Shown here piece by piece: positions 41,202 to 50,571 of a stretch of 64,000 nucleotides of DNA. A program made the translations under genes and the position numbers. The stretch comes from Cytobacillus citreus (lineage in GTDB: Bacteria > Bacillota > Bacilli > Bacillales > Cytobacillaceae), in NCBI RefSeq assembly GCF_018343665.1, contig NZ_JAGYPM010000004.1, forward strand, positions 522,381-586,380. Direction: 5' to 3'. The notes beneath the pieces were generated by a model, which searched no databases, was not told the DNA's origin, and was given only the letters and a program-made list of their open reading frames with translations. How positions within the stretch are numbered: the first letter of the stretch is position 1; every line of letters starts with the position of its first letter.

Positions 41202-42164
41202 ATGAAAAAAGTTGAACGAATTAATACCATCATGCGGTATATCAACAACCGCTCCCACTTTACAATTTCTGAAATCATGCGAGAATTTAATATCTCTCGT
41301 TCGACCGCTATTAGAGATATTAGAGAAATTGAAGCCATGGGGATGCCACTTGTCGCCGAAGTTGGAAGGGATGGGGGGTATTTTGTCATGAACAACTCTG
41401 TCCTGCCCACAGTTCGCTTTACCGATAATGAGATTAAAGCTCTCTTTATTGCCTTTATGGCCACAAGAAATCAACAACTCCCATATTTAAAGAGCCGTCA
41501 GTCTTTAGCTGAAAAATTACTAGGCCTCATCTCAGAAAACCAGCAAGATGACCTTGTTCTATTAAATCAAATCTTGCTTTTTGAAGGGACCAACCCCAAT
41601 AATCCCGACCTACTTGAACTGTCAGACCTTCCCCATCCTATGTTAGAAAAACTCATCCAAATCCTTCTTTTGGATCGCTATTTACTGATTACCATCAAAG
41701 AAGGGAAGGTAATCAATTCATATCCAATTAACCTCTTGCATCTTTATCATGAAAAGGGCCTTTGGCTGATTGATGGCTTTGATTTAAAGGATGAGAAGAG
41801 GAGGATTTTCCCTGTCGACAATCTCACCGATGTCGAACCATACCCTACGAAAAAAAGATTAAGTAAGAAAAAGATTTTAGAAAAACTAAGTAAGCAGGAA
41901 GAAGTAATCAACCTTGTCCTTGAACTTGGTCCAAAGGCGATTGCCCAGTTCAAAAAATACCATCCTTTAAAAGTTTCAATTTCCTATACAAATCCTTACC
42001 AAACCACAGCCATACTAAAGACTTTTATCAATGTTAATAATCCCGAAGAATTGACCGAAATAACAAATTGGCTGCTTTTCCTAGGTGAGGATATCAAGGT
42101 CAGGGAAGTGCCAGAAGAAGTCTTAGAAGGTTTACAAGAGAGATTAAGCTTATTCTGCCCATAA
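41202..42164 (+). CDS. HTH_11-WYL domain transcriptional regulator
   Basis: 320 residues, ATG 41202 behind AGGAGATCCCG. The N-terminal winged helix (MKKVERINTIMRYINNRSHF, TISEIMREFNISRSTAIRDI, GMPLVAEVGRDGGYFV) is DeoR/YafY type. The WYL domain sits at about 140-240 (LLITIKEGKVINSYPINLLH, LYHEKGLWLIDGFDLKDEKR), followed by the WCX extension. WYL regulators sense nucleic-acid or small-molecule ligands. It is transcribed away from the GyrI-like gene, with 109 bp between the starts, and is likely its regulator. Confidence 0.92.
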   Translation: MKKVERINTIMRYINNRSHFTISEIMREFNISRSTAIRDIREIEAMGMPLVAEVGRDGGYFVMNNSVLPTVRFTDNEIKALFIAFMATRNQQLPYLKSRQSLAEKLLGLISENQQDDLVLLNQILLFEGTNPNNPDLLELSDLPHPMLEKLIQILLLDRYLLITIKEGKVINSYPINLLHLYHEKGLWLIDGFDLKDEKRRIFPVDNLTDVEPYPTKKRLSKKKILEKLSKQEEVINLVLELGPKAIAQFKKYHPLKVSISYTNPYQTTAILKTFINVNNPEELTEITNWLLFLGEDIKVREVPEEVLEGLQERLSLFCP

Positions 42165-42298
42165 GCAGTGCCAGTTAACCTTTATTTTCTCATACCCAGA
42201 AAATCAATGTTGGAAATAAATTAAAAGGGTAATAGCATTTTTATCAATACTGTTCTTTATTGAATTTCTAATATATTTATTTTAGTAAAAAAGGTTAA

Positions 42299-42351
42299 AA
42301 CGCATTTAGGTGCGTTACGGTGAACTGCATCATAAGTAAGTGCGGTTTTTT
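42299..42351 (+). repeat. CGGTGAACCG nested terminator repeat, copy 6
   Basis: CGCATTTA / TAAGTGCG outer stem around TTACGGTGAACTGCATCA, then six T residues. The outer stem has changed on both sides relative to copies 1 and 2 while remaining paired. Confidence 0.8.
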
Positions 42352-42360
42352 GAAAATATG

Positions 42361-42398
42361 AGTACCAAGTCTATTTATTTTAGACTTGGTACTTTTTT
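42361..42398 (+). terminator. Strong terminator
   Basis: AGTACCAAGTCTA / TAGACTTGGTACT, 13 bp, with a TTTATTT-type loop and six T residues. Confidence 0.9.
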
Positions 42399-42442
42399 AA
42401 TCTCGATAATAAATTGTGGTTCCAATTCCTCGCGTTTCAAAC

Positions 42443-42459
42443 CTTACAACAACTGTAAG
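42443..42459 (+). promoter_or_regulatory. Candidate BceR-type operator
   Basis: CTTACA-ACAAC-TGTAAG, an inverted repeat close to the BceR binding consensus (TnACA-N4-TGTAA). It lies about 35 bp upstream of a TACTAT -10-like sequence (42491-42496) and 64 bp upstream of the ABC ATPase start. Confidence 0.6.
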
Positions 42460-42522
42460 AGTTAATTAATATTTTTTTATTGTATGGTATTACTATAGAG
42501 AATATGTGTGGGAGGAATTTAT

Positions 42523-43305
42523 ATGAATATATCAGATAAACTGCTTCAAGTTAAGGAAGTACATAAGACATTTGGTGAGGGACAAAGTGAAACCGTTGCA
42601 TTGAAGGGTGTTTCCTTTGATGTTCTTCCAGGAGAGTTTGTTGGAATAATGGGAGCAAGTGGATCGGGCAAGACAACATTGCTTAATTCCATTGCAACCA
42701 TGCTAAAGCCAACATCTGGACAAATCTTATTGGAGGGTAAGAATATATCCTCATTTAAAGGATCACAACTAGCGAACTATAGAGGAAGTAAGATAGGATA
42801 TTTATTCCAAGAATTTGAATTGATAGATAACTTAACAGCTAGAGAAAATATCATTCTACCGTTGTCAATACATGGAGTAAATCCTAAAGAGCAAGAGGAA
42901 CAACTGCAAAAATTAGCTAAACAATTTGATATTGAGAGTTTATTGAATAAATTCCCATCTCAGATGTCAGGAGGTCAGAAGCAAAGAGTTGCTGCAGCAA
43001 GGGCATTGATTTCAAGCCCAAGCATTGTATTAGCAGACGAGCCAACAGGAGCCTTGGATACAAAAAATGCAAAGACCTTAATGGATAAACTATATTCTAA
43101 CAATCAGACAGAGGGGACCACCATTTTGATGGTTACTCATGATGCCAATGCAGCAAGCTTTTGCTCAAGAATCTTATTTATCCAAGATGGAGTGATTTTT
43201 CATGAGCTTCGAAAGAATGTGCCTGGAGAAACTCAGAATTCGTTCTATGAACGTATCCTAACTGTTTTGGCACAGTTGGGAGGAGGCAGCAGCAATGTTC
43301 TTTAA
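42523..43305 (+). CDS. BceA-type ABC transporter ATPase
   Basis: Start at ATG 42523 after GGGAGGA; the upstream GTG is inside that site. 260 residues with Walker A (GASGSGKTT), Q-loop (YLFQEFELIDNLT), signature (SGGQKQRVAAARAL), Walker B (VLADEPTGALD) and H-loop (MVTHD). It is the MacB/BceA subgroup, extended by about 25 residues past the core. With the FtsX-like permease downstream it forms a transporter that removes cell-wall peptide antibiotics and signals to the histidine kinase. Confidence 0.95.
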   Translation: MNISDKLLQVKEVHKTFGEGQSETVALKGVSFDVLPGEFVGIMGASGSGKTTLLNSIATMLKPTSGQILLEGKNISSFKGSQLANYRGSKIGYLFQEFELIDNLTARENIILPLSIHGVNPKEQEEQLQKLAKQFDIESLLNKFPSQMSGGQKQRVAAARALISSPSIVLADEPTGALDTKNAKTLMDKLYSNNQTEGTTILMVTHDANAASFCSRILFIQDGVIFHELRKNVPGETQNSFYERILTVLAQLGGGSSNVL

Positions 43306-45361
43306 TTTTATCAAGCGTAATAGTCGTAAGACCCGAAAAGAAAATGGGGTTTACTTTGCCTCACTCATCATTTCTATTGTTGCTTTTTATGTCATCCTGT
43401 CACTTGGTGAACAAGATGTTATGGTATATCTGAAGACAGTTGAGAGTAACGCGGTAGCAAGGCTTTTGTTAATGATTCCGATACTCTATGCCGTCTCGCT
43501 GTTCTTCGTATTTTTCTTGGTTTATTTTGCAAATAGATATCAATTACAACAACGTAGCCATGAGTTTGGCATGTATTTAATGATGGGAATGAGGCAAAGT
43601 AAGTTATTTGCCATGATTATGGGGGAAACATTGTGGAATGGTTTTGTTGCTTTGTGCATTGGAGTTCCAGTCGCTTTATTTTTAACAGAGCTAATTAGTC
43701 TGGCAACTTCAAGGCTTATTGGAATGGGCATTATTGGTCATCAATTTCGCATCTCCTGGGTGGGGCTAGGATTGACGGTATTTGGTTTTATTGTGGTTCA
43801 AGTATTGGCCGTATTTATTCTAAGCTGGAGAATGAGCAGGAAGGAACCTGCGGATTTGCTGAATGATCAGAAGGATGAATCGCAACGAGTCCTTTCACCC
43901 GTGTGGAGTATGGTTAGTTTACTGACTGGAGCAGTATTGCTCCTTGGTGCAATTTTTCTATGCGTAGCTTATGTATTAGCAGTATTATATTTGCGTAGCC
44001 TTGATTATAGGATATTTGCGTTAATATTGGTCATAGGAATAAGTGGAACTTTCATCCTGTTTCGTGGATTGGGAAGTTTAATTGGAGCATGGGTAAAACG
44101 TAAAAGTAGTTCTTCTACTGGTTTATTTGTATTTACAGGAAGACAACTTCAAGAGAATGTTCTGCATCAATGGAGTTCTCTTGCCATATCATCACTGTTA
44201 ATTCTAATGGCAATGGTTTGTTTTGCATTTGGAACTTCTACTGCTCTCAATAATAGTGCTACATCTAGTAGAACTGTAGACTTTACGTTTAGAGGATCAG
44301 AAGAAGAAATTGTTTCTGCACTAACCTCTGATAAAATGAAGCCATACATAGAAAGCTATTACGTTATGAATCTAGGACAGTTTTGGCCATCCGATTCAGA
44401 GATGTCTGAAAATACAGCTTCGCGTACATTTTCTTGGTCTGGATTAGAAGAATCTATCTCTAGAGAAAAAAATTCAGAAGAAAAAGAGAATTTATTAAGG
44501 AATTTATCTATGCAAGATATGCCCTATTTCATTTCACTTTCTAGTTATAATACAATGCTAATATCTATCAACAAAGCTCCTATTATATTGGGAGACGATG
44601 AAGTTGCCATGTATTCTGATGAAGAATTTTCGCACTCTCATGATATATTAAAGAGGGTACTGCAGTTTAATCCAACAGTTAGTATAGGTGAAAAACAATA
44701 TGAATTGGTATCGACACTGTATACAAGCAATGTCGTTGCAGATAGAGCGATTACGCTTTCATATGCATTGATTGTGCCCGATGATATTTATGACAGCTTC
44801 ATTGGAAGTTCTCAAGATTCACACCTCTGGAATATGGCTCTAAATCATGATTTTGTTCAGGAAAAAGGTCTAATGCAGGCTATGTATGAAGTAGAGCAGT
44901 TAATGAATACATCCGGCTTAGACTATGAAAGTTATCTTTCCAGTATGGGAAGACAGTTATTTTACACTGTGGCAGGAAGCTATACGACATTTTATCTAGG
45001 CATCATGTTCCTTATCATAGCAAACACGGTATTGGGCTTAAAGTTCCTTATGCAACAACGAAGTACGAGACATAGATATTATACAGTAGCTATGCTAGGA
45101 GCAAGTATTGAATCTTTATGTTCATCAGCAAGGAAACAAATTTGGTTATATTTTGGTTTGGTTATCTCGGTAGCATTGATCAGCAGTATTTTTGGTATTT
45201 GGTCCATGTTGAATGCCTTCCTATCAATGACATTAAGCTTAGAAAATAGTATGGTGATAGCAATTAGTCTTATTGCGTTTATCGTTTTTGAACTTTGTTA
45301 TATATGGATGATTCAGAGAAAGAGTGATGAAGAAATAAAGAAATTAAAAGAGATTGAGTAG
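43295..45361 (+). CDS. BceB-type FtsX-domain permease
   Basis: 688 residues, overlapping the ATPase by 11 bases. An N-terminal helix (YFASLIISIVAFYVILSLG), a first FtsX domain (LLLMIPILYAVSLFFVFFLV, RSHEFGMYLMMGMRQSKLFA), further helices to about 320, a large extracellular domain at about 325-545, and a C-terminal FtsX unit (FYLGIMFLIIANTVLGLKFL) give the ten-helix layout of BceB. The extracellular domain determines which peptide (bacitracin, nisin-like, actagardine and others) is sensed; I cannot say which from sequence. Confidence 0.93.
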   Translation: MFFNFIKRNSRKTRKENGVYFASLIISIVAFYVILSLGEQDVMVYLKTVESNAVARLLLMIPILYAVSLFFVFFLVYFANRYQLQQRSHEFGMYLMMGMRQSKLFAMIMGETLWNGFVALCIGVPVALFLTELISLATSRLIGMGIIGHQFRISWVGLGLTVFGFIVVQVLAVFILSWRMSRKEPADLLNDQKDESQRVLSPVWSMVSLLTGAVLLLGAIFLCVAYVLAVLYLRSLDYRIFALILVIGISGTFILFRGLGSLIGAWVKRKSSSSTGLFVFTGRQLQENVLHQWSSLAISSLLILMAMVCFAFGTSTALNNSATSSRTVDFTFRGSEEEIVSALTSDKMKPYIESYYVMNLGQFWPSDSEMSENTASRTFSWSGLEESISREKNSEEKENLLRNLSMQDMPYFISLSSYNTMLISINKAPIILGDDEVAMYSDEEFSHSHDILKRVLQFNPTVSIGEKQYELVSTLYTSNVVADRAITLSYALIVPDDIYDSFIGSSQDSHLWNMALNHDFVQEKGLMQAMYEVEQLMNTSGLDYESYLSSMGRQLFYTVAGSYTTFYLGIMFLIIANTVLGLKFLMQQRSTRHRYYTVAMLGASIESLCSSARKQIWLYFGLVISVALISSIFGIWSMLNAFLSMTLSLENSMVIAISLIAFIVFELCYIWMIQRKSDEEIKKLKEIE

Positions 45362-45371
45362 GAGTGAAATC

Positions 45372-46049
45372 ATGGTAAAGATCGTCATTGTTGAGGACGA
45401 CGTTTTTCTCCGTGCAGAGTTACAAAGTATTTTAGAGAAAGAGGGATATTCTGTAGAGAGTATCTCTTCTTTTGATACGACCTTGGAAGATATTATTTCA
45501 GCTGCTCCTTCGGTAATTATATTAGATTTAAATTTACCAAAGCTATCTGGATTCCAAATTTGCCGTGCATTAAAGGCTAGAGGAATAGGGCCTATATTAG
45601 TACTGACTTCACGCAATCAACTTCGTGATGAGCTGCATGCATTGGATTTAGGTGCAGATGATTATTTAACGAAACCTTGTCATCCTAAACGTCTAATTGC
45701 TAGGATTCAAAAACTGCATCACCTATATGCAAATATGCATGTTCTTTTAGATGCTGGTGATTTTCAGTTAGATGAGAAGGCAAATGTATTGTATGTTGGC
45801 AAGAATTCTATTTCATTATCGGAGAATGAAGGAATGATTATGAAGGCCTTGGTAAAAGCTGTACCTTCAGTGGTGAAAAAAGAAGAGTTATTTAATCAGT
45901 TATGGGGAAGTAGCGAATATGTGGATGAGAACATCTTGCAAGTGAATATGACTAGATTACGTAAGACTCTTGATGAAGTTGGATTGTCAAATCGAATCAA
46001 GACTGTCAGAGGAATTGGTTACCAATTAATAGGAGGTTCCTGCCGATGA
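45372..46049 (+). CDS. BceR-type OmpR-family response regulator
   Basis: Start at ATG 45372 with AGGAG upstream. 225 residues: receiver domain with acidic pocket VEDDVF, phospho-acceptor D52 (IILDLNLPKLSG), TSR and the TKP lysine (YLTKPCHPKR). The OmpR winged helix occupies about 130-225 (LYVGKNSISLSENEGMIMKA, RLRKTLDEVGLSNRIKTVRG). It follows the permease by ten bases and overlaps the kinase by four. It probably binds the inverted repeat at 42443 to raise its own operon. Confidence 0.94.
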   Translation: MVKIVIVEDDVFLRAELQSILEKEGYSVESISSFDTTLEDIISAAPSVIILDLNLPKLSGFQICRALKARGIGPILVLTSRNQLRDELHALDLGADDYLTKPCHPKRLIARIQKLHHLYANMHVLLDAGDFQLDEKANVLYVGKNSISLSENEGMIMKALVKAVPSVVKKEELFNQLWGSSEYVDENILQVNMTRLRKTLDEVGLSNRIKTVRGIGYQLIGGSCR

Positions 46050-47077
46050 AGCCAAGGGATTGGCTAACTATGCTAAAGGTATCACGTCCTTGGCTATTAC
46101 TTCTTTGTATAAATGATGCTTTTTTTATTTTTCTGGCTTGGGTAGCGTATCCTGAAACATTCGAGCTTTTAGTTGGTATTATGATTATTTTTTCAGCAGC
46201 TAGTATTGTCTTGGGCTTGTTACTTGTTAGAAAAAGTCAGACGAAGAATGACAAAGTATTTTATCATTTTCTTAGAGAACCATCACCGGAGCAGGAATAT
46301 GTATTGATAGAATCTATTGGTGAAATGCATACAGAAAAGGTGAATTATCTAGCAAATAAATTGCGGATGCTAAATGACCAGCTAGATGAGGTTAAATTAC
46401 AGTCACTAGATTATGAAGAGTTTATTGAAAGTTGGGTTCATGAGATAAAGACACCTATTTCTTTATTAAGCTTTGTTCTACAAAATCGTAAAGAAGAAAT
46501 GTCAGAATTGGTGTATCAAAGACTTGAGCATGCAAGAATTAATATCCATGATAATGTCGAACAGATCCTATTTTATGCAAGATTACAGGCAGCGCATGTT
46601 GATCATAAACTAGAGAGAGTCTCGCTCAATCTCTGTTGTGAAGATGTACTATTGGAACTTCAGTCATTACTGGATGAAAAAGAAGTTAAAGTTATTTCTC
46701 AGATGAAAGATGTGCCAATCGTGTCAGATGAAAAGGCGATCCAGTTTATTTTCACGCAAATACTTGTGAATGCAGTTAAATACTCTAATGAAAAAATTGA
46801 TAGCTTTATCTGGTTAAAAACTGGTTTTGATAGTGTAAAAAATCGGTATTCTTTAAGGATATCTGATAATGGTATCGGGGTGCTTCATTCTGATCTCCCT
46901 TTCATTTTTGATAAAGGATTTACAGGAGATAATCCTAACAGAAAACAGTCTACTGGGATAGGATTGTATCTTGTAAAGAAATTATGCGATGAATTGCAGA
47001 TTGAAATTGAAGTTGAATCTAAGTATGGGAAGGAATTTGTCATTCAATTTCTATTTCCGAAAATTGAGGATCAATAG
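46046..47077 (+). CDS. BceS-type intramembrane-sensing histidine kinase
   Basis: 343 residues, ATG overlapping the regulator's TGA. Two close membrane helices (about 16-34 and 40-61) leave almost no extracellular loop. The DHp phospho-acceptor is H132 (ESWVHEIKTPISLL) and the ATPase domain shows N box (QILVNAVKYS), G1 (ISDNGIGVLHSDL), F box and G2 (TGIGLYLVKKL). Without a sensory domain, such kinases take their signal from the BceAB transporter. No terminator is seen immediately after; the next 200 bases contain relics. Confidence 0.94.
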   Translation: MKPRDWLTMLKVSRPWLLLLCINDAFFIFLAWVAYPETFELLVGIMIIFSAASIVLGLLLVRKSQTKNDKVFYHFLREPSPEQEYVLIESIGEMHTEKVNYLANKLRMLNDQLDEVKLQSLDYEEFIESWVHEIKTPISLLSFVLQNRKEEMSELVYQRLEHARINIHDNVEQILFYARLQAAHVDHKLERVSLNLCCEDVLLELQSLLDEKEVKVISQMKDVPIVSDEKAIQFIFTQILVNAVKYSNEKIDSFIWLKTGFDSVKNRYSLRISDNGIGVLHSDLPFIFDKGFTGDNPNRKQSTGIGLYLVKKLCDELQIEIEVESKYGKEFVIQFLFPKIEDQ

Positions 47078-47161
47078 AGATCAATCATTCAATTTTACAT
47101 GGGGGCGTTCGTTGAAGAACGAATGAATAAAAAAGTATGCAAGATTAGTAATAGATAAACT

Positions 47162-47260
47162 ATGGCACAAGCTTGGATAATTAGCGATAGACTTGCAACG
47201 GCATTAGAAGACAATACTAATTCGTCTAAAAAAGACATAAAAAATGTTTCGAAAAGCTAA
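47162..47260 (+). CDS. Possible 32-codon ORF
   Basis: ATG 47162 to TAA 47260 encodes MAQAWIISDRLATALEDNTN plus SSKKDIKNVSKS. There is no good ribosome binding site. It sits between the kinase gene and the DnaD fragment and may be a relic. Confidence 0.2.
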   Translation: MAQAWIISDRLATALEDNTNSSKKDIKNVSKS

Positions 47261-47272
47261 AAGAAATAATAA

Positions 47273-47404
47273 TCTTTATCTGTAGGTAATCGAAATTGGC
47301 GATATACATATGGGATTTTAAAAAGATGGCGAGACGAACGGGTGAAAACATTGGAAGATGTATGGGCGTTTAAGAAAGAGTTTGAACAGCGGAAAAGGTC
47401 CTAG
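47273..47404 (+). pseudogene. DnaD-domain gene fragment (partial duplicate of 50572-51456)
   Basis: SLSVGNRNWRYTYGILKRWR then DERVKTLEDVWAFKKEFEQR then KRS-stop. Bases 47276-47398 match 51249-51372 of the intact DnaD gene at about nine positions in ten, same orientation, about 4 kb apart. No start or N-terminal part. Confidence 0.88.
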
Positions 47405-47444
47405 AATAGAAAAAACATCCCATAGAGAGATGTTTCAGAAACTA

Positions 47445-48458
47445 TTAACCCATCAACTTGGACGCAATCATTTTAGCTTTGACAACGTCTTTGGTACCGT
47501 GGATCAACATGCGACCGTCACGGAAAAGAACAATGCGGTGACCGTTAAAATTGCATGCCACAAGGTGCATATTACAAATGAGTCCGGTTACGATTGGGTG
47601 AATGGCTTCGGCAAACTGCCTTAATTCCACTTCCCGATCTGGAGGCAAGGTCAATTGCACCGTATCCCGACCACATAAGACTGCCGTTCTTGTCTGACTT
47701 TCCTTGGATAAAAATGGGTATGATGCATCTTTCGAACAGCTTGGACAATCAGACCGCCTTAGCGGTGTTACATCTATTGCGGCCTGCTCGCCCGTCCAAA
47801 GATCAAAAGATTTCAATTTGGAATCCACTTCTTCACCGACAAGATATTTGAATACATTCGCTACTTGATGAGCAGCCACCACCTGGATAATGGGACTGAT
47901 GACCCCTGCTGTATCGCATGTAAGTGTTTGTGGCGGAAGTGTGTCCAACAAGCAATGAAGACAAGGAAGCTCCCCCAATCCAATTGGATAAGTCAATCCA
48001 TAACTGGCAACAACCGCTCCCATAAAAAATGGAATGCCCAGCTTCCTTGAAGCATCATTCATTAACAGTCTCGTTTCTATATTATCTGTTGCATCAACAA
48101 TCAATGTTTTTCCGCTGACAAGCTCTTCAGCATTTTCTGCTGTGACATCAGCCACAATTGTTTCAATATCAACCGTGCTGTTAATTTCGTATAGTCGCTT
48201 CTTGGCAGCAACAGCCTTAGGGAGCTGGTCTATTACATCTTTCTCAGTATAAAGCTGCTGCCGTTGCAAATTGCTCCAGTCAAGAATATCTCGGTCAACA
48301 ATTGTTAGCTTCCCGACGCCCGCGCGTACAAGCATCTCTGCACTTGCCGAGCCAAGCGCCCCTGCTCCAATGATTAAAACGTGAGCTTGGCAAATTTTCT
48401 TTTGGCCTTTTTCTCCTATCAGTTTAAATAATTCCTGCCTTGAATAGCGGCTGTTCAC
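47445..48458 (-). CDS. thiF: ThiF/MoeB-family adenylyltransferase
   Basis: 337 residues. [20 protein letters not shown], the ATP-binding Rossmann loop [55 protein letters not shown], and zinc-type Cys pairs (PCLHCL and CPSC). ThiF adenylates the ThiS C-terminus before sulfur transfer. The C-terminal 80 residues are an extension with [20 protein letters not shown]. The start overlaps thiG by four bases. Last gene of the operon. Confidence 0.93.
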   Translation of the reverse strand: MNSRYSRQELFKLIGEKGQKKICQAHVLIIGAGALGSASAEMLVRAGVGKLTIVDRDILDWSNLQRQQLYTEKDVIDQLPKAVAAKKRLYEINSTVDIETIVADVTAENAEELVSGKTLIVDATDNIETRLLMNDASRKLGIPFFMGAVVASYGLTYPIGLGELPCLHCLLDTLPPQTLTCDTAGVISPIIQVVAAHQVANVFKYLVGEEVDSKLKSFDLWTGEQAAIDVTPLRRSDCPSCSKDASYPFLSKESQTRTAVLCGRDTVQLTLPPDREVELRQFAEAIHPIVTGLICNMHLVACNFNGHRIVLFRDGRMLIHGTKDVVKAKMIASKLMG

Positions 48459-49234
48459 GACGGGAGCAATCCTTCAAGCGGACTGCTTGCCACAGCATAA
48501 TCCCTTTCCTCGATCCGGCCTGCTTCAAAACCCAAACGGCCGGCTTCGATGGCAAGCTTCATAGCTTCAGCCATTTTTATAGGATCTTTCGCACCGGACA
48601 CTGCGGTATTCAACAGAACCGCATCAGCCCCAAGCTCCATGGCATATACTGCATCTTTTGGTGAACCAATGCCAGCATCGATAATTACAGGAACTGAAGA
48701 TTGTTCAATAATGAATTTCAAATTAAGGGGATTTAAAATTCCTCTTCCGGAACCGATCGGTGATGCACCCGGCATGACCGCATGAACACCAAGCTCTTCT
48801 AATCTTCTTGCCAAGACAACATCGTCCGACGTATAGGTAAGCACAGTGAACCCTTCTGCCAACAGCTTCTCAGACGCTCTCAACGTTTCTACAGGGTCAG
48901 GTAAAAGCGTTCGGTCGCAGCCGATGATTTCGACCTTGATCATGTCACACAGCCCTGATGCTTTGGCCAGTTTTGCCGTCCGCACCGCTTCTTCAGCTGT
49001 AGTGGCTCCTGCTGTATTTGGAAGTAATGTGTATTTGGATAAATCTAGCATTTCCAGGAAGTTTGGCTGAGACGGCTCAAATACGTTCATCCTTCTTACG
49101 GCAAATGTAAGAATTTCAGCATCAGACACACGGACTGCTTCCTTTTGTATTTCAAAAGATGGATACTTTCCTGTCCCCAGTAAAAGTCTTGATTGAAATG
49201 TTTTATCTCCTATTTTTAACATGCTCATCTTCAT
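48455..49234 (-). CDS. thiG: Thiazole synthase ThiG
   Basis: 259 residues. [60 protein letters not shown], the Schiff-base lysine in MIKVEIIG, and [20 protein letters not shown] then [16 protein letters not shown] are full ThiG signatures of the TIM-barrel enzyme that builds the thiazole ring. The ATG at 49234 overlaps the thiS stop (ATGA). In-frame ATGs at 49228 and 49222 are better spaced from GGGGGAGG and may be used. Confidence 0.96.
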   Translation of the reverse strand: MKMSMLKIGDKTFQSRLLLGTGKYPSFEIQKEAVRVSDAEILTFAVRRMNVFEPSQPNFLEMLDLSKYTLLPNTAGATTAEEAVRTAKLAKASGLCDMIKVEIIGCDRTLLPDPVETLRASEKLLAEGFTVLTYTSDDVVLARRLEELGVHAVMPGASPIGSGRGILNPLNLKFIIEQSSVPVIIDAGIGSPKDAVYAMELGADAVLLNTAVSGAKDPIKMAEAMKLAIEAGRLGFEAGRIEERDYAVASSPLEGLLPS

Positions 49235-49431
49235 CCTCCCCCTACAAAATGAATCATCTCAACTTGGTCACGTTCGCGAATAGGGTGATCATATTGGTCT
49301 TTTTGAACAATTTCCTTATTTACTTCAACAATCACAATCCGCTTGGAGAGCTCCAAATGCTCAAGTAATTGCTGAACGGTTGAAACATCTTCGGGCAGCT
49401 TATAAGCTTTACCATTTAGCGTAATACTCAT
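49231..49431 (-). CDS. thiS: Sulfur carrier protein ThiS
   Basis: 66 residues with a ubiquitin-like fold and the required C-terminal Gly-Gly ([10 protein letters not shown]). [20 protein letters not shown] begins the protein. The GG tail is adenylated by ThiF and then thiocarboxylated. It overlaps tenI by one base and thiG by four. Confidence 0.95.
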   Translation of the reverse strand: MSITLNGKAYKLPEDVSTVQQLLEHLELSKRIVIVEVNKEIVQKDQYDHPIRERDQVEMIHFVGGG

Positions 49432-50045
49432 TAAAATTCAGCTCCTTCAATCTTTTGAAAAGCCTCGTAAAATTCCTTTGCAGCCGATACAGGATCATTG
49501 CTTTCAAAGATCGTTGACATAACAGCTATCCCATTTATCCCGATATCGTGCAACATTTCGATATGTTCTGGTTTGATCCCTCCAATTGCATATAAATCAA
49601 CCGTCACTTTTTTCGAGATTTCATGAAGTTCCGCAAGCCCGCGGGGTTCTACGCCCCTTTTGCAGTTCGTTTTAAATACATGTCCATATAGTAGCCAATC
49701 GGCTCCCGCATACGAAGCGCGTTCAGCCTCCATCGCGGAATGTACTGATTGTCCCGCGAGTAACTGAGGAAAATTGCCTTTCACCTGCGAAAGGGAAAGC
49801 CCATGACCTGGAAGCTGCACTCGTTGAATATTTGAAACAACAGCTACATCCACCCGGTCATTCACAATTAATTTCTCCTTACTGACTTTTGCTTCAGTCA
49901 ATGCAGTGATCAACTCTATGTATTCATTGGCTGTTTTCGTCCGTTCTCTGATGATGAAATAATCTACGAACGGTTCTGTATCAATCATGATTTTAGTGAG
50001 ATGATCCACCTTGAACCGATCATTCGTCACGGCCATCAGCTTCAA
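49431..50045 (-). CDS. tenI: Thiazole tautomerase TenI
   Basis: 204 residues, ThiE/TenI TIM barrel. KLMAVTNDRFKVDHLTKIM, FIIRERTKTANEYIELITAL, IVNDRVDVAVVSNIQRVQLP, GHGLSLSQVKGNFPQ and YAIGGIKPEHIEMLHDIGIN. TenI isomerises the thiazole product of ThiG. First gene of the operon behind the TPP riboswitch. In B. subtilis thiO (glycine oxidase) lies between tenI and thiS; here the two genes abut and thiO is absent. Confidence 0.92.
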   Translation of the reverse strand: MKLMAVTNDRFKVDHLTKIMIDTEPFVDYFIIRERTKTANEYIELITALTEAKVSKEKLIVNDRVDVAVVSNIQRVQLPGHGLSLSQVKGNFPQLLAGQSVHSAMEAERASYAGADWLLYGHVFKTNCKRGVEPRGLAELHEISKKVTVDLYAIGGIKPEHIEMLHDIGINGIAVMSTIFESNDPVSAAKEFYEAFQKIEGAEF

Positions 50046-50067
50046 TCACATTCCCCCTATTAAGCAA

Positions 50068-50104
50068 ATAAAAAACCACTTTCCTAAGCAAGGAAAGTGG
50101 TACT
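50068..50104 (-). terminator. Riboswitch terminator ahead of tenI
   Basis: On the minus strand ACCACTTTCCT-TGCTT-AGGAAAGTGGT followed by TTTTTT, between the TPP aptamer and tenI. Confidence 0.9.
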
Positions 50105-50131
50105 TTAAATAAAATATAAAGTAACATGACA

Positions 50132-50217
50132 CTTCCCTACGCAGGCTCAAACCTGATCAGGTTATAAGGGTATCAGAGTACACTCTTCTCTCAGTCCTTT
50201 AAAAGGATTCCCCTAGT
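50132..50217 (-). promoter_or_regulatory. TPP riboswitch (THI box)
   Basis: Minus strand contains AGGGGAAT, the CTGAGAGAAG block, ACCCTTATAACCTGATCAGG and CCTGCGTAGGGAAG in order, the complete THI-box core. With the terminator at 50068 it should switch off the thiazole operon when thiamine pyrophosphate is abundant. Confidence 0.96.
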
Positions 50218-50455
50218 GATTTCACATATAGAATTTTCTGACTATAGGCATCATAACATAGAAGCTAAAATTATGGAAGTATATGAAACATTCAAACTCC
50301 TAAGCAGAGAAAGCTTATCCTTCTTTTGCTTCAGCGTATAATCGATTGTATGCCACTGATTTTTCCATATCAGCAGAGCATATAAGTCGAGGAGCAAAGG
50401 TTAGTTCCCTTAACAAGAAATGCATACGGATGAATATTATTTCCCACAAAAAACG

Positions 50456-50484
50456 AATCAGGGCTTCGGCTCTGATTTTTTTTT
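50456..50484 (+). terminator. Terminator with UUCG loop
   Basis: AATCAGGGC-TTCG-GCTCTGATT stem then eight T residues on the plus strand, just before the DnaD gene. No plus-strand gene precedes it; a short minus frame (ADMEKSVAYNRLYAEAKEG near 50317-50373) may be a relic. Confidence 0.75.
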
Positions 50485-50571
50485 GATATAACGTGTCCTT
50501 TTTTCGAACCAATCCATATATATGAGGTGAATCGATTATTTGAAAGAGTCTCTGGGAAAGGGAGAGAAGCG

